In this document: piece by piece, positions 1 to 5,111 of the stretch
Layout of the letters: each line of letters begins with the position of its first letter
Position numbering within the stretch: the stretch's first letter is position 1
Assembly: GCA_035254305.1 (NCBI GenBank)
Contig: DATFAS010000044.1
Coordinates: 1 to 5,111 of the forward strand
Length of the DNA stretch: 5,111 nt
Source: DATFAS01 sp035254305
Lineage (GTDB): Bacteria; Bacillota; Bacilli; Aneurinibacillales; RAOX-1
Direction: 5' to 3'
Notes under the pieces: model-generated
The model's input: only the letters and a program-made list of their open reading frames with translations
What the model was told of the DNA's origin: nothing
The model's database searches: none
Made by a program: the position numbers and the translations under genes

Positions 1-629
1 TCACTCATATAGAACTGGTATAACCAGCCAATTGCTTCCACACCCTCTTCAAAGCTTTTGGTTAGCCCTTCATTCGAGATAATCCGATCAATGATCCCTC
101 CCGGTTCAAGCATTTTCCCCGGTAGTAATAGTCCCATCCAATCACCAAGTGGTTGAAATAGAAAGGGAAGGGCATTACCAAGCCTATTACAAGCAGCTAA
201 AAACAATTTTCGATAACCCGCTTCCTCGTTACTTGCCTTTAACTCTTCGATTTCCGTTCCTTTCACTCGTTCTCCAAGATAGTGATAATTCGATAGTATC
301 TCTGGTTGCTGGGCAGCCCCATGATGTCCAATAATTTTAATCCCATCGGGTAGTACATCTTTTACTTCCATATAACGAATCGCCATCAATCGGATGAACC
401 AGGTGTAGGAAACTTCTTCTATAAACACCTCATAACCAACCGCCGCATACGCTTGAAATAACCTTCTATATAAATCTGGGTGAACATTCATGGAAAGATA
501 ACCATTAACGGCTTCATCCCCATAGGAAGAGTGGGAATCTATACCAAGTGCTAATAGACGCTTTTTAATAGCAGCCTGTAGGATTTTGCGTAAGGTAGAC
601 GCTAAACCTTCAAGCACTTTTTTATCCAT
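1..629 (-). CDS. pglX: PglX-family BREX adenine-specific DNA methyltransferase, N-terminal part (runs off left edge)
   Basis: This open frame starts at ATG 629 and runs to the window edge, giving 209 residues without a stop. Full PglX proteins are about 1200 aa, so roughly the first sixth is present. I recognise the PglX N-terminal region from EEVSYTWFIRLMAIRYMEV followed by DVLPDGIKII (residues about 71-100), LFLAACNRLGNALPFLF (about 142-158) and IGWLYQFYMS at 200-209. These match the usual BREX-1 PglX blocks (VAYTWFNR..A.RFMEVN..LP, ..CN.L...LP.LF, IGWLYQ.Y). In BREX, PglX is the m6A methyltransferase that marks host DNA and is needed for phage exclusion. The SAM-binding and NPPY catalytic motifs lie beyond the edge, so activity cannot be judged. 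The start is fixed by an AAGGGGGG Shine-Dalgarno 6 bases upstream that touches the stop codon of the ABC permease 12 bases away. A stand-alone PglX-like methyltransferase or type IIG-like enzyme is an alternative to a full BREX locus. Confidence 0.88.
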   Translation of the reverse strand, partial: MDKKVLEGLASTLRKILQAAIKKRLLALGIDSHSSYGDEAVNGYLSMNVHPDLYRRLFQAYAAVGYEVFIEEVSYTWFIRLMAIRYMEVKDVLPDGIKIIGHHGAAQQPEILSNYHYLGERVKGTEIEELKASNEEAGYRKLFLAACNRLGNALPFLFQPLGDWMGLLLPGKMLEPGGIIDRIISNEGLTKSFEEGVEAIGWLYQFYMS

Positions 630-641
630 GTGTTTCCCCCC

Positions 642-1421
642 TTATACATCAATGTCCCTTCTTATAAAGCTAATCCAAGAAAAGAAGTGAAACAAAACAA
701 AGTAGATGCACAACATCATAATGGAGAAGCCGATGGTCATTCCTTGAAACAACACCTGGTTACCAGCAAGATACTGTGTGAAATCTGTATTGGCATAGAG
801 TAAATATTTACCCCAATCCACTTCAAAATGGTGAAGGATCTGTACAAAGGCATTACCGGTAAACATCAAAAAGATCGATAACCCAATCGCTAATGAACTA
901 CTGCGAAACACCGTGGATATCATAAAGGCAAAGGTTACTTCCATAACTATTCCGATAAACTGAAACAAATAAGTGCCAATAATTTTCGAAGGGGAATATA
1001 GATTGGGATGAGCAGATGGTTGACCATGAAAAAATAGGACACCGAAAAGGATAGAGCTAACCAATAGAACCCCCATGAAAAATAGCGTGTATAACACTAC
1101 GGTTAAATATTTGGAAAGGAGTATTTTGGTACGGTTGGCTGGCCGAATGAGTAGAAGTTTAATCGTACCCCAAGAGAATTCACTTGCAACAATATCTCCT
1201 GCTAGAATAACCGCAAAGATTTTTGCCAAAAATAATACGTCTGTACTCGTGGATACAAAGCCCAATAGATCAGTAGGCTGCTCAGCCTCCTGATTTCCAT
1301 TATTTATAAATATAGCCATAAGCAATACAGAAACGATCAAGAGAACGATCATCACCCATAAACGAGGCCTATGCATAATTTTCATATTTTCATTTACGAT
1401 CAGATTGATAAACTTAGTCAT
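642..1421 (-). CDS. ABC-2 type transporter permease (six-helix membrane subunit)
   Basis: This 259-aa protein is the membrane subunit of an ABC exporter and the partner of the ATPase directly upstream. Predicted membrane segments are near residues 21-40, 62-78, 104-132, 148-170, 176-197 and 227-252, six in all as is usual for ABC-2 permeases of the BcrB/NatB type. Between helices 2 and 3 lies EFSWGTIKLLLIRPANRTKI (about 81-100), the conserved E..xGT.k.LL.RP..R.kil coupling segment of this family. The C-terminus ends in a short basic-acidic tail (FIRRDIDV). The ATG is 2 bases after the ATPase stop, and its Shine-Dalgarno (AAGAGGTG) lies in the last codons of the ATPase gene, so the two are translationally coupled. 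Substrate is not evident; relatives export peptide antibiotics or ions. Nothing looks truncated. Confidence 0.9.
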   Translation of the reverse strand: MTKFINLIVNENMKIMHRPRLWVMIVLLIVSVLLMAIFINNGNQEAEQPTDLLGFVSTSTDVLFLAKIFAVILAGDIVASEFSWGTIKLLLIRPANRTKILLSKYLTVVLYTLFFMGVLLVSSILFGVLFFHGQPSAHPNLYSPSKIIGTYLFQFIGIVMEVTFAFMISTVFRSSSLAIGLSIFLMFTGNAFVQILHHFEVDWGKYLLYANTDFTQYLAGNQVLFQGMTIGFSIMMLCIYFVLFHFFSWISFIRRDIDV

Positions 1422-1423
1422 GT

Positions 1424-2347
1424 TTATTCACCTCTTGTTAATTCCAGGAACCGATCCTCTAATGAAGACCTTTGACACCTGATTTCATAGATTCTTACCC
1501 CCACAGCAACCAAATGGGCGTTTAATTCAGCTACTTGCTCTTTGGTAAGGTCGATTTCGAATCCCTCAGGGAGCTCTCTTACTGTAGTATTCCAATCAAG
1601 TTTGATAAGAGCTTCTCTTCCCTTGGTTGGCTGATCCACTTGAAATTGAACCACTTGAGAACCCCCCTTTTCCATTGGGGCTAGCTCTTTCATTACCTTT
1701 ACCTCCATGAGCCTTCCATGGTGAATCACACCTACCCGATCACAGATCAATTCGATTTCACTTAATAAATGACTCGATATGATAATAGTGGTCCCCTCAA
1801 CCTCTGCTAAATGTCTTAAATAATCTCTTAATTCACGAATACCTGATGGATCTAATCCATTCGTTGGTTCATCCAAAATGAGAAGGGAAGGTTGATGAAG
1901 GATCGCTTGGGCCACCCCTAGTCGTTGACGCATTCCTAGTGAATAAGTTTTGACAGGATCATCTATACGATCTTCTAATTTAACCAATGAAATAACATCA
2001 TCGATTCTTTGTTTGGTAACTCCCGGAATCATTCGGGCATAATGAACGAGATTTTGATATCCAGACAGGAATTTATACAGCTCCGGATTCTCAACAATGG
2101 CTCCTACATACTTCATGGCCTGTTCGAATTGAGAAGTCACACTATGATCATGAATCAGAATTTCTCCTCCTGTTACCCGCATAAGGCCCACAATCATCCG
2201 AATCATTGTGGTTTTTCCTGCTCCATTCGGTCCAAGAAGCCCAAATATTTCACCTTGGGGTACCTCGAAGGAAATATTATCTATGATCCTTTTTTTACCT
2301 ATTTCTTTGGTTAGGTTCTTAACCTGTAGCATTGATTTTGTCTTCAA
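1424..2347 (-). CDS. ABC transporter ATP-binding protein, BcrA-like
   Basis: This 307-aa cytoplasmic ATPase has all the motifs of an ABC nucleotide-binding domain: Walker A GPNGAGKT (39-46), signature SLGMRQRL (136-143), Walker B LLILDEP with D159/E160, D-loop NGLD, and H-loop His193 in SSHLLSE. The Q-loop position reads IVENPELY, with Glu86 in place of Gln; this substitution and the SLGMRQR signature are typical of the BcrA/NatA-like exporters of bacitracin-type peptides or ions. Residues after about 220 form the variable C-terminal region of this group. The start is the TTG at 2347, because GGGAGG lies 9 bases before it; the first internal ATG (2332) would be too far from that site. It heads a tight operon with the permease and pglX. 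The export substrate cannot be told from sequence; antibiotic or bacteriocin self-protection is an inference from the family. Confidence 0.92.
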   Translation of the reverse strand: MKTKSMLQVKNLTKEIGKKRIIDNISFEVPQGEIFGLLGPNGAGKTTMIRMIVGLMRVTGGEILIHDHSVTSQFEQAMKYVGAIVENPELYKFLSGYQNLVHYARMIPGVTKQRIDDVISLVKLEDRIDDPVKTYSLGMRQRLGVAQAILHQPSLLILDEPTNGLDPSGIRELRDYLRHLAEVEGTTIIISSHLLSEIELICDRVGVIHHGRLMEVKVMKELAPMEKGGSQVVQFQVDQPTKGREALIKLDWNTTVRELPEGFEIDLTKEQVAELNAHLVAVGVRIYEIRCQRSSLEDRFLELTRGE

Positions 2348-2363
2348 TTTACTAATCCTCCCT

Positions 2364-2399
2364 TCACCCCAGTATTATCCACGATATTCTCGTAAACAT
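2364..2399 (-). CDS. Possible 11-codon leader peptide before the ABC operon
   Basis: An ATG at 2399, preceded by GAAGGA at a spacing of 5 bases, opens the frame MFTRISWIILG and ends in TGA. The TGA is immediately followed by the AGGGAGG ribosome binding site of the TTG-started ATPase gene, and 16 bases separate the two genes. This is the geometry of a translated leader that could couple or gate translation of the ATPase. It is too short to test by coding statistics and may be chance; no attenuator hairpin was recognised with it. Confidence 0.25.
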   Translation of the reverse strand: MFTRISWIILG

Positions 2400-2408
2400 C
2401 AAATTCCT

Positions 2409-2555
2409 TCACGAAACGAATGATTTAACTGTTGCTTGGTTAAATAGCCAACTGCCACCATGTCTAAGATGCACGCTTATAATCAATTTATCCTCATCTA
2501 CTTCAGTGAAACTTCAGCGACATAGCAAAATATATTTTTCCCACTTTTTTAACAT
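2409..2555 (-). pseudogene. Possible small gene remnant with one in-frame TGA
   Basis: Reading the minus strand from ATG 2555 gives 13 codons (MLKKWEKYILLCR), a TGA at 2516-2514, then 34 more codons in the same frame to a second TGA. The second part (beginning SFTEVDEDKLIISVHLRHGG) has a natural-looking mix of charged and hydrophobic residues, which is the only reason to list it. TGA differs by one base from TGG, which would make a continuous 48-aa protein. No Shine-Dalgarno precedes the ATG, and I recognise no family. It overlaps the candidate promoter of the ABC operon and lies upstream of the plus-strand small ORF. An open frame of this length can occur by chance. Confidence 0.18.
2423..2451 (-). 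promoter_or_regulatory. Candidate sigma-A promoter with overlapping inverted repeat for the ABC-pglX operon
   Basis: On the minus strand TTGGCT (2451-2446) and TTAAAT (2428-2423) are spaced by 17 bases; each matches the -35 and -10 consensus at 4 of 6 positions. The predicted transcript would start around 2416, just ahead of the leader ORF. An inverted repeat with 7-base arms, ATTTAAC and GTTAAAT separated by 9 bases (2423-2445), covers the spacer and -10 box, the position expected of a repressor operator. Both assignments rest on pattern only. Confidence 0.3.
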
Positions 2556-2614
2556 TTCTAAAAGGTTAGTTTTGAATTATAGTTAATACACGAATTAATT
2601 GAGGAGGTTCTTAA

Positions 2615-2719
2615 ATGATGGAGTTACAAATGCTAGACACACATGATGGCGATTATATCTATATTCCTTACTTTTATTACGAAGAAACTTCTTTTTTAAT
2701 GGTAACCATAGAAAATTAA
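2615..2719 (+). CDS. Small ORF, 34-aa acidic aromatic protein of unknown function
   Basis: This short frame opens with two consecutive ATG codons (2615 and 2618) behind a strong GAGGAGG site (2601-2607, spacing about 7 bases). It encodes 34 residues starting MMELQMLDTHDGDYIYIP and ending TSFLMVTIEN. The peptide is acidic and rich in aromatic residues (five Tyr, three Phe), with no clear membrane segment or signal peptide. I do not recognise it. The quality of the ribosome binding site is the main argument that it is translated; it could be a small protein or a leader for the TerB-like gene 95 bases downstream on the same strand. A weak hairpin (TCCTTTT/AAAAGGA, 2758-2778) lies between the two without a T-tract, so transcription probably continues into that gene. 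It is divergent from the ABC operon. Confidence 0.5.
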   Translation: MMELQMLDTHDGDYIYIPYFYYEETSFLMVTIEN

Positions 2720-2814
2720 TCTTCCTCCAAAAGGGAAAATATCTTCTAAAACTTAAATCCTTTTCTTTCGTAAAAGGAATAGTTATAGTTGAGGTATGGA
2801 GAGGAGTGGGGATT

Positions 2815-3183
2815 ATGTTCCTAACAGAACTACTGTTTAGTGAGAAAATAGCCTTCTTTGAATTAGCGTCACTGATTGCGTCTATTGATGGGAATCTTTC
2901 TATTAAAGAGGATCTCATTCTAGAAGAATATCGAAGAGAAATGGATCTTGAGGATTATACAATTGAAGATATGGACCTTGAGGATATTTTACATGAATTT
3001 AAAAGTGAACGATCAAAAAATATAGCTTTAGTTGAAATTCTTCATCTCATCTTTTCCGATGGTGTTTTTCATGATCAAGAAAGAGAATCTGTACAACTAA
3101 TTAAGAAATATTTCGGATTTAACCCGAATCAATACGAGAGCTTCAAAGATTGGATAGGTAGTATAAAGGAATTATCGAAATAA
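2815..3183 (+). CDS. TerB-like acidic helical protein, 122 aa
   Basis: The protein resembles the TerB/tellurite-resistance-like helical family found as stand-alone copies in many Firmicutes. The two halves carry the family's paired acidic metal-binding-like motifs, IASIDGNLS with Asp25-Gly26 and FSDGVFHDQE with Asp82-Gly83 and Glu89, each between amphipathic helices (LASLIASIDG; LVEILHLIFSDG). There is no signal peptide or membrane segment, so it should be cytoplasmic. TerB-type domains are associated with stress and phage-conflict systems, but the specific role of this small version is unknown. ATG 2815 is the start because GGAGAGGAG ends 8 bases before it; the in-frame GTG at 2806 overlaps that site and is unlikely. 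Residues 43-47 and 53-57 repeat MDLED. It may share a transcript with the 34-aa ORF upstream. Confidence 0.72.
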   Translation: MFLTELLFSEKIAFFELASLIASIDGNLSIKEDLILEEYRREMDLEDYTIEDMDLEDILHEFKSERSKNIALVEILHLIFSDGVFHDQERESVQLIKKYFGFNPNQYESFKDWIGSIKELSK

Positions 3184-3205
3184 TAACTAAGCTAAATCCA
3201 GTGAA

Positions 3206-3220
3206 GTTTCATGATGAAAC
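3206..3220. repeat. Short perfect inverted repeat GTTTCAT-G-ATGAAAC
   Basis: Two 7-base arms flank a single G, 22 bases after the stop of the TerB-like gene. The one-base centre rules out a stable RNA hairpin of full length, and no T-tract follows, so it is not a terminator. It could be a protein-binding site or chance. Confidence 0.3.
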
Positions 3221-3337
3221 AAATATACCTTCTCGTAAATGATTCGCCTTATTACCCTTGAGGATTCCAAATCCCCTACATCTAATCGTGATTGTATTTG
3301 TCTTAAAGCCTCTGCTTAAGGTTTAATCAAATAAATA

Positions 3338-3382
3338 GATGCCTGATAATATTTATATCTACTATCAGGCATCACGTTTTTT
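3338..3382 (+). terminator. Strong Rho-independent terminator after the TerB-like gene
   Basis: A perfect 11-bp stem, GATGCCTGATA (3338-3348) with TATCAGGCATC (3363-3373), encloses a 14-base loop and is followed after ACG by six T residues (3377-3382). This is the layout of an intrinsic terminator for plus-strand transcription, so it most likely ends the transcript of the 34-aa ORF and TerB-like gene, about 155 bases beyond the latter's stop codon. The minus strand lacks an equivalent T-run after the stem, so it is weaker in that direction. Confidence 0.8.
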
Positions 3383-3486
3383 ATAGTTCCCGATAGAATG
3401 ACAAGAATAAGAAGCAATGATTCTATTTTTGGATGATGTTCACCTAACGTTCCTGCTCTTGTTCTGCCGTCATGGACCCGTGTCTC

Positions 3487-3765
3487 TTATTTATCTTCTT
3501 TCTTCGTTTGATAGTTCAAACTATACATTCTTTCTTGTTCAGCTATAATCGCTTCATCCTCAGCGTTATCTCGGACGACCTTTTGGGTTAAAATGGACCC
3601 AACGGCAACCAGAATCATGACAGCCAGATAATAACCTTTTTCATTCAACTGCATATCTGCATTCCATAAACCTACACAGAAGAGGATGACCCCTGAAGCT
3701 AATGTAAAATAGGCCAATCCGGTAAAGGCTCCTGTATTTCTCTTTCTGTGCTTTTGTGGTAACAT
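3487..3765 (-). CDS. YiaA/B two-helix domain membrane protein, 92 aa
   Basis: The segment GLWNADMQLNEKGYYLAVMI (32-51) followed by QKVVRD (61-66) is the hallmark of the yiaA/B two-helix domain family of small membrane proteins. There are two predicted membrane helices, about residues 14-33 and 45-62, joined by the conserved N-x-x-M-Q-L-N-E-K-G-Y-Y loop. A basic N-terminus (MLPQKHRKR) and a charged C-terminal tail suggest that both ends face the cytoplasm. The family has one or two copies of the domain; this protein has one. Its biochemical function is unknown. The ATG at 3765 has only a modest ribosome binding site (TAGGGG, about 5 bases away). The gene stands alone, with 123 bases between it and the broken phosphoesterase upstream on the same strand. 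Confidence 0.8.
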   Translation of the reverse strand: MLPQKHRKRNTGAFTGLAYFTLASGVILFCVGLWNADMQLNEKGYYLAVMILVAVGSILTQKVVRDNAEDEAIIAEQERMYSLNYQTKKEDK

Positions 3766-3888
3766 ACGACCCCTACTTTCTCTATTTTCACTAAAAACCC
3801 TTCACTTTTTAGACTAACATGAATTAGTAAAAAATTCCACATTTACCACGTTAAATTCGCGAGTTGTTGGTGCTTTAAGATTCTGGTG

Positions 3889-4719
3889 TCAGGTATAGCT
3901 ATATAGGCTATTTGCACTTTTCTTGAGGGTAATGAAGGTTAGTTCTGGTCTACAACAAAAACGAATAGGAAGTTGTGTAGTCCCAATTCCTCTGGTTGTA
4001 TATAAAGGTCCGTTTTTCCCATTATTTAATCCTTCAGCAAATTTTCTTCCCATCTTTGTGGTCAGGATTGGACCCAAAAATGGGATACGAACTTGCCCTC
4101 CATGGCTATGTCCTGAAAGTTGTAAAGAGATCGGTACCGGTGAGGGAAGATTTGCAAAATCCGGTTCATGAACAAGTAAAATTTTGCACCCATCCTTTGG
4201 CGTATTCTCTAATGCTTTGAGTAGATTAGGTTGACCATATAGAATGTCATCTAAGCCAAGAAAAGTAAGATGATCCTCACCCCTTCTAAGGGTTACATGA
4301 TTATTCTTTAATACCTTAAATCCACCCATTATTAAACCTTGGATTGTCTCCCTAATCCCAGCATAATAATCATGATTTCCGACTACAGCAAATTTCCCCA
4401 GTGGCGCTTTGAGTTGGGCTAGAAGTTGGACAGAAGGTTACAATACCTTAAGACTAGTATGATTATTTAAGAGATCCCCAGTAAAACAAACGACATCTGG
4501 ATCTAGTTGATGGATTCGATCAATTAAATGAGATAAATGTTTAGGTTGATAGAAAAAGCCTAGATGAATATCACTAAATAATGCAATTGTCAATCCATTA
4601 AAAGAACTTGGAATATCCATTAGTGGGATCTTAACATGGCGAATATCCAGCCAATGTCGTTCTATGAGAGAGGAATATACTCCAGTAAGGCAAGCCGTTG
4701 TGATGATCCAATCGAGCAT
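3889..4719 (-). pseudogene. YkuE-like metallophosphoesterase interrupted by one in-frame stop codon
   Basis: Read as one frame this is a 276-codon calcineurin-like metallophosphoesterase with every metal-binding motif: SDIH (Asp50, His52), TGDL (Asp82), GNHDYY (Asn115-His116), LLVHEP (His184) and GHSHGG (His204, His206). The N-terminus (MLDWIITTACLTGVYSSL) could be a weak membrane anchor, as in YkuE-type enzymes, which act on phosphoester or nucleotide substrates near the membrane. Codon 94 is TAA (4440-4438), falling between the GD and GNHD motifs. The downstream 36 codons before the next ATG (4329) are in the same frame and include the conserved APLGKFAVVGNHDYY block, so this is a point nonsense change, not a frameshift. 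Relatives usually have Glu or Gln there, each one base from TAA. ATG 4719 is preceded by GGAGG at 7 bases. Each half alone lacks half of the metal site. A sequencing error is possible. Confidence 0.85.
4438..4440 (-). other. Premature TAA stop within the metallophosphoesterase
   Basis: The sequence reads AAG GTA TTG TAA CCT TCT GTC, with sense codons of the same protein on both sides. The frame is unchanged across it, and the flanking residues (TSLKVL before, PSVQLLAQLKAPLGKFAVVG after) line up as one continuous phosphoesterase helix and strand. Confidence 0.9.
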
Positions 4720-4796
4720 GGGCTTTCCTCCAGCTTATAAAATTTAATCATTAGGGGTGTTATCAATCCCTTTATTGAGATTATGTATCCTCACTA

Positions 4797-4825
4797 TCAT
4801 ATCTTTGGTGCTTTAATCATACTTT
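4797..4825 (+). promoter_or_regulatory. Possible sigma-E-like sporulation promoter for the membrane protein gene
   Basis: TCATATC (4797-4803) matches 6 of 7 positions of the Bacillus sigma-E -35 (KMATATT). CATACTTT (4818-4825) resembles its -10 (CATACANT), with a 14-base spacer that is within the normal range. Transcription would begin near 4833, giving a leader of about 45 bases before ATG 4880. No convincing sigma-A promoter was seen nearby. This rests on a motif match only. Confidence 0.25.
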
Positions 4826-4879
4826 TTAGAATCATTAAGTATTAGTTTTACAATCAAACACTATGGAGGAGTTGTTAAA

Positions 4880-5111
4880 ATGAGTGATTCGTATTTATCT
4901 GATTTTTCTGGACCGTTTTTTGGTTTCTTCCTAATCGCGGCATTTGCCATTTGGTTTTTACAAGGGTTTGCCTTTTATAAGATGGGACTAAAAGCGAGAG
5001 TTCCAGCGCCATGGCTTTCCTTCATTCCAATTGCTAATCTTTTTCCCTATATGGCTATGATTAAGAGAAGTGCCTGGAATATTTTGTGGTTGTTTGTACC
5101 TATTGCAAATA
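4880..5111 (+). CDS. Multi-pass membrane protein, N-terminal part (runs off right edge)
   Basis: The frame opens at ATG 4880 behind GGAGGA (4865-4870, spacing 9 bases) and is open for 77 codons to the window edge. Hydrophobic segments lie at about residues 12-31 (PFFGFFLIAAFAIWFLQGFA) and 66-77 onward, with a semi-hydrophobic stretch at 44-60 (PWLSFIPIANLFPYMAM). The repeated FIPIAN / FVPIAN pattern after a K-x-G-x-K...P-x-P-W turn recalls small multi-pass membrane proteins of the DUF5684 type (Y.K.G.P.WAAFIP.YN), but the match is by pattern only and the family is uncertain. It is divergent from the phosphoesterase gene, with 160 bases between the two starts. Confidence 0.72.
   Translation, partial: MSDSYLSDFSGPFFGFFLIAAFAIWFLQGFAFYKMGLKARVPAPWLSFIPIANLFPYMAMIKRSAWNILWLFVPIAN

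Larger units (their letters stand above)
3187..3486 (-). pseudogene. Possible gene remnant in the TerB-YiaA intergenic region, in-frame TAA
   Basis: This 300-base stretch has no intact gene. Directly after the stop of the YiaA/B-like gene, the same minus-strand frame stays open for 56 codons, meets a TAA at 3318-3316, then stays open for another 42 codons to a TAG at 3189-3187. The last part (beginning AEALRQIQSRLDVGD, ending LFHHETSLDLA) reads like a natural soluble helical protein. An ATG at 3372 would give a frame of 18 codons, TAA, then 42 codons. No Shine-Dalgarno supports that ATG, the terminator hairpin at 3338-3382 overlaps it, and I recognise no family. Treat it as an untested candidate; chance is a real alternative. 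Confidence 0.18.

Noticed and set aside
149..334. Plus-strand 61-codon frame
   Set aside because: It lies entirely antisense to the PglX coding region, and its translation has no family resemblance.
1..629. Type I restriction-modification HsdM as identity of the left-edge gene
   Set aside because: The YTWFxRxxAIRYMEV, CNxLxxxLPxLF and IGWLYQFY blocks are those of PglX N-termini and not of HsdM.
2806..2814. GTG 2806 as start of the TerB-like gene
   Set aside because: The GTG lies in the ribosome binding site GGAGAGGAG that serves ATG 2815.
2595..2918. Minus-strand 107-codon frame antisense to the small ORF and the 5' part of the TerB-like gene
   Set aside because: It overlaps two better-supported plus-strand frames, and its product is low in recognisable structure.
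2505..3211. TGAAACTTCA near 2506 and its reverse complement TGAAGTTTCA near 3202 flanking the small ORF and TerB-like gene
   Set aside because: Only 10 bases match and the flanks do not extend the match, so chance is the simplest explanation.
3393..3430. ATAGAAT...ATTCTAT inverted repeat followed by T residues as a second terminator
   Set aside because: The stem is 7 bp, almost all A-T, with a 20-base loop, which is too weak beside the 11-bp terminator just upstream.
3923..4220. Two plus-strand frames inside the phosphoesterase region
   Set aside because: They are antisense to the conserved GHSHGG and HEP motif region of the phosphoesterase, which is clearly the coding strand.
4438..4440. 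Stop codon reassignment as explanation of the in-frame stops
   Set aside because: The ABC ATPase, permease and YiaA/B-like genes end in TAA at the expected protein lengths, and the phosphoesterase ends in TGA, so both codons act as stops here.
3867..4816. 12-base direct repeat TTGGTGCTTTAA at 3867-3878 and 4805-4816 flanking the broken phosphoesterase
   Set aside because: An exact 12-mer repeat is expected by chance about once in a window of this size and base composition. There are no transposase genes or terminal inverted repeats.

Overview
The window looks like chromosomal DNA of a low-GC Gram-positive bacterium, most likely of the Bacillales. The evidence is AT-rich sequence, strong AGGAGG-type ribosome binding sites before most genes, a TTG start with a good Shine-Dalgarno, and protein families typical of bacilli (BcrA-like ABC ATPase, TerB-like protein, YkuE-like phosphoesterase, YiaA/B two-helix protein). 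The genus cannot be told from this sequence.

Left part (1-2451, minus strand): three closely packed genes read right to left: an ABC transporter ATPase, its six-helix ABC-2 type permease, and the first 209 codons of a PglX-family adenine DNA methyltransferase (BREX/Pgl phage defence) that runs off the left edge. Gaps are 2 and 12 bases, and the Shine-Dalgarno of each downstream gene overlaps or touches the end of the gene before it, so they are probably co-transcribed and translationally coupled. In canonical type 1 BREX loci pglX follows brxC, so an ABC exporter directly upstream is unusual. A candidate promoter, an overlapping inverted repeat and an 11-codon leader ORF precede the ATPase.

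Middle part (2452-3486): a divergent plus-strand pair, an unrecognised 34-aa small ORF with an excellent ribosome binding site and a 122-aa TerB-like acidic helical protein. These are followed by a strong Rho-independent terminator at 3338-3382. Both intergenic stretches carry short minus-strand reading frames interrupted by single in-frame stops, which may be gene remnants.

Right part (3487-5111): a minus-strand two-helix membrane protein (YiaA/B family), then a YkuE-like metallophosphoesterase broken by one in-frame TAA between its GD and GNHD motifs. Divergent from it is the start of a plus-strand multi-pass membrane protein, cut by the right edge, with a possible sporulation sigma-E-like promoter.

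The best candidate for an unusual system is the ABC transporter-pglX operon. The clearest anomaly is the nonsense-interrupted phosphoesterase.
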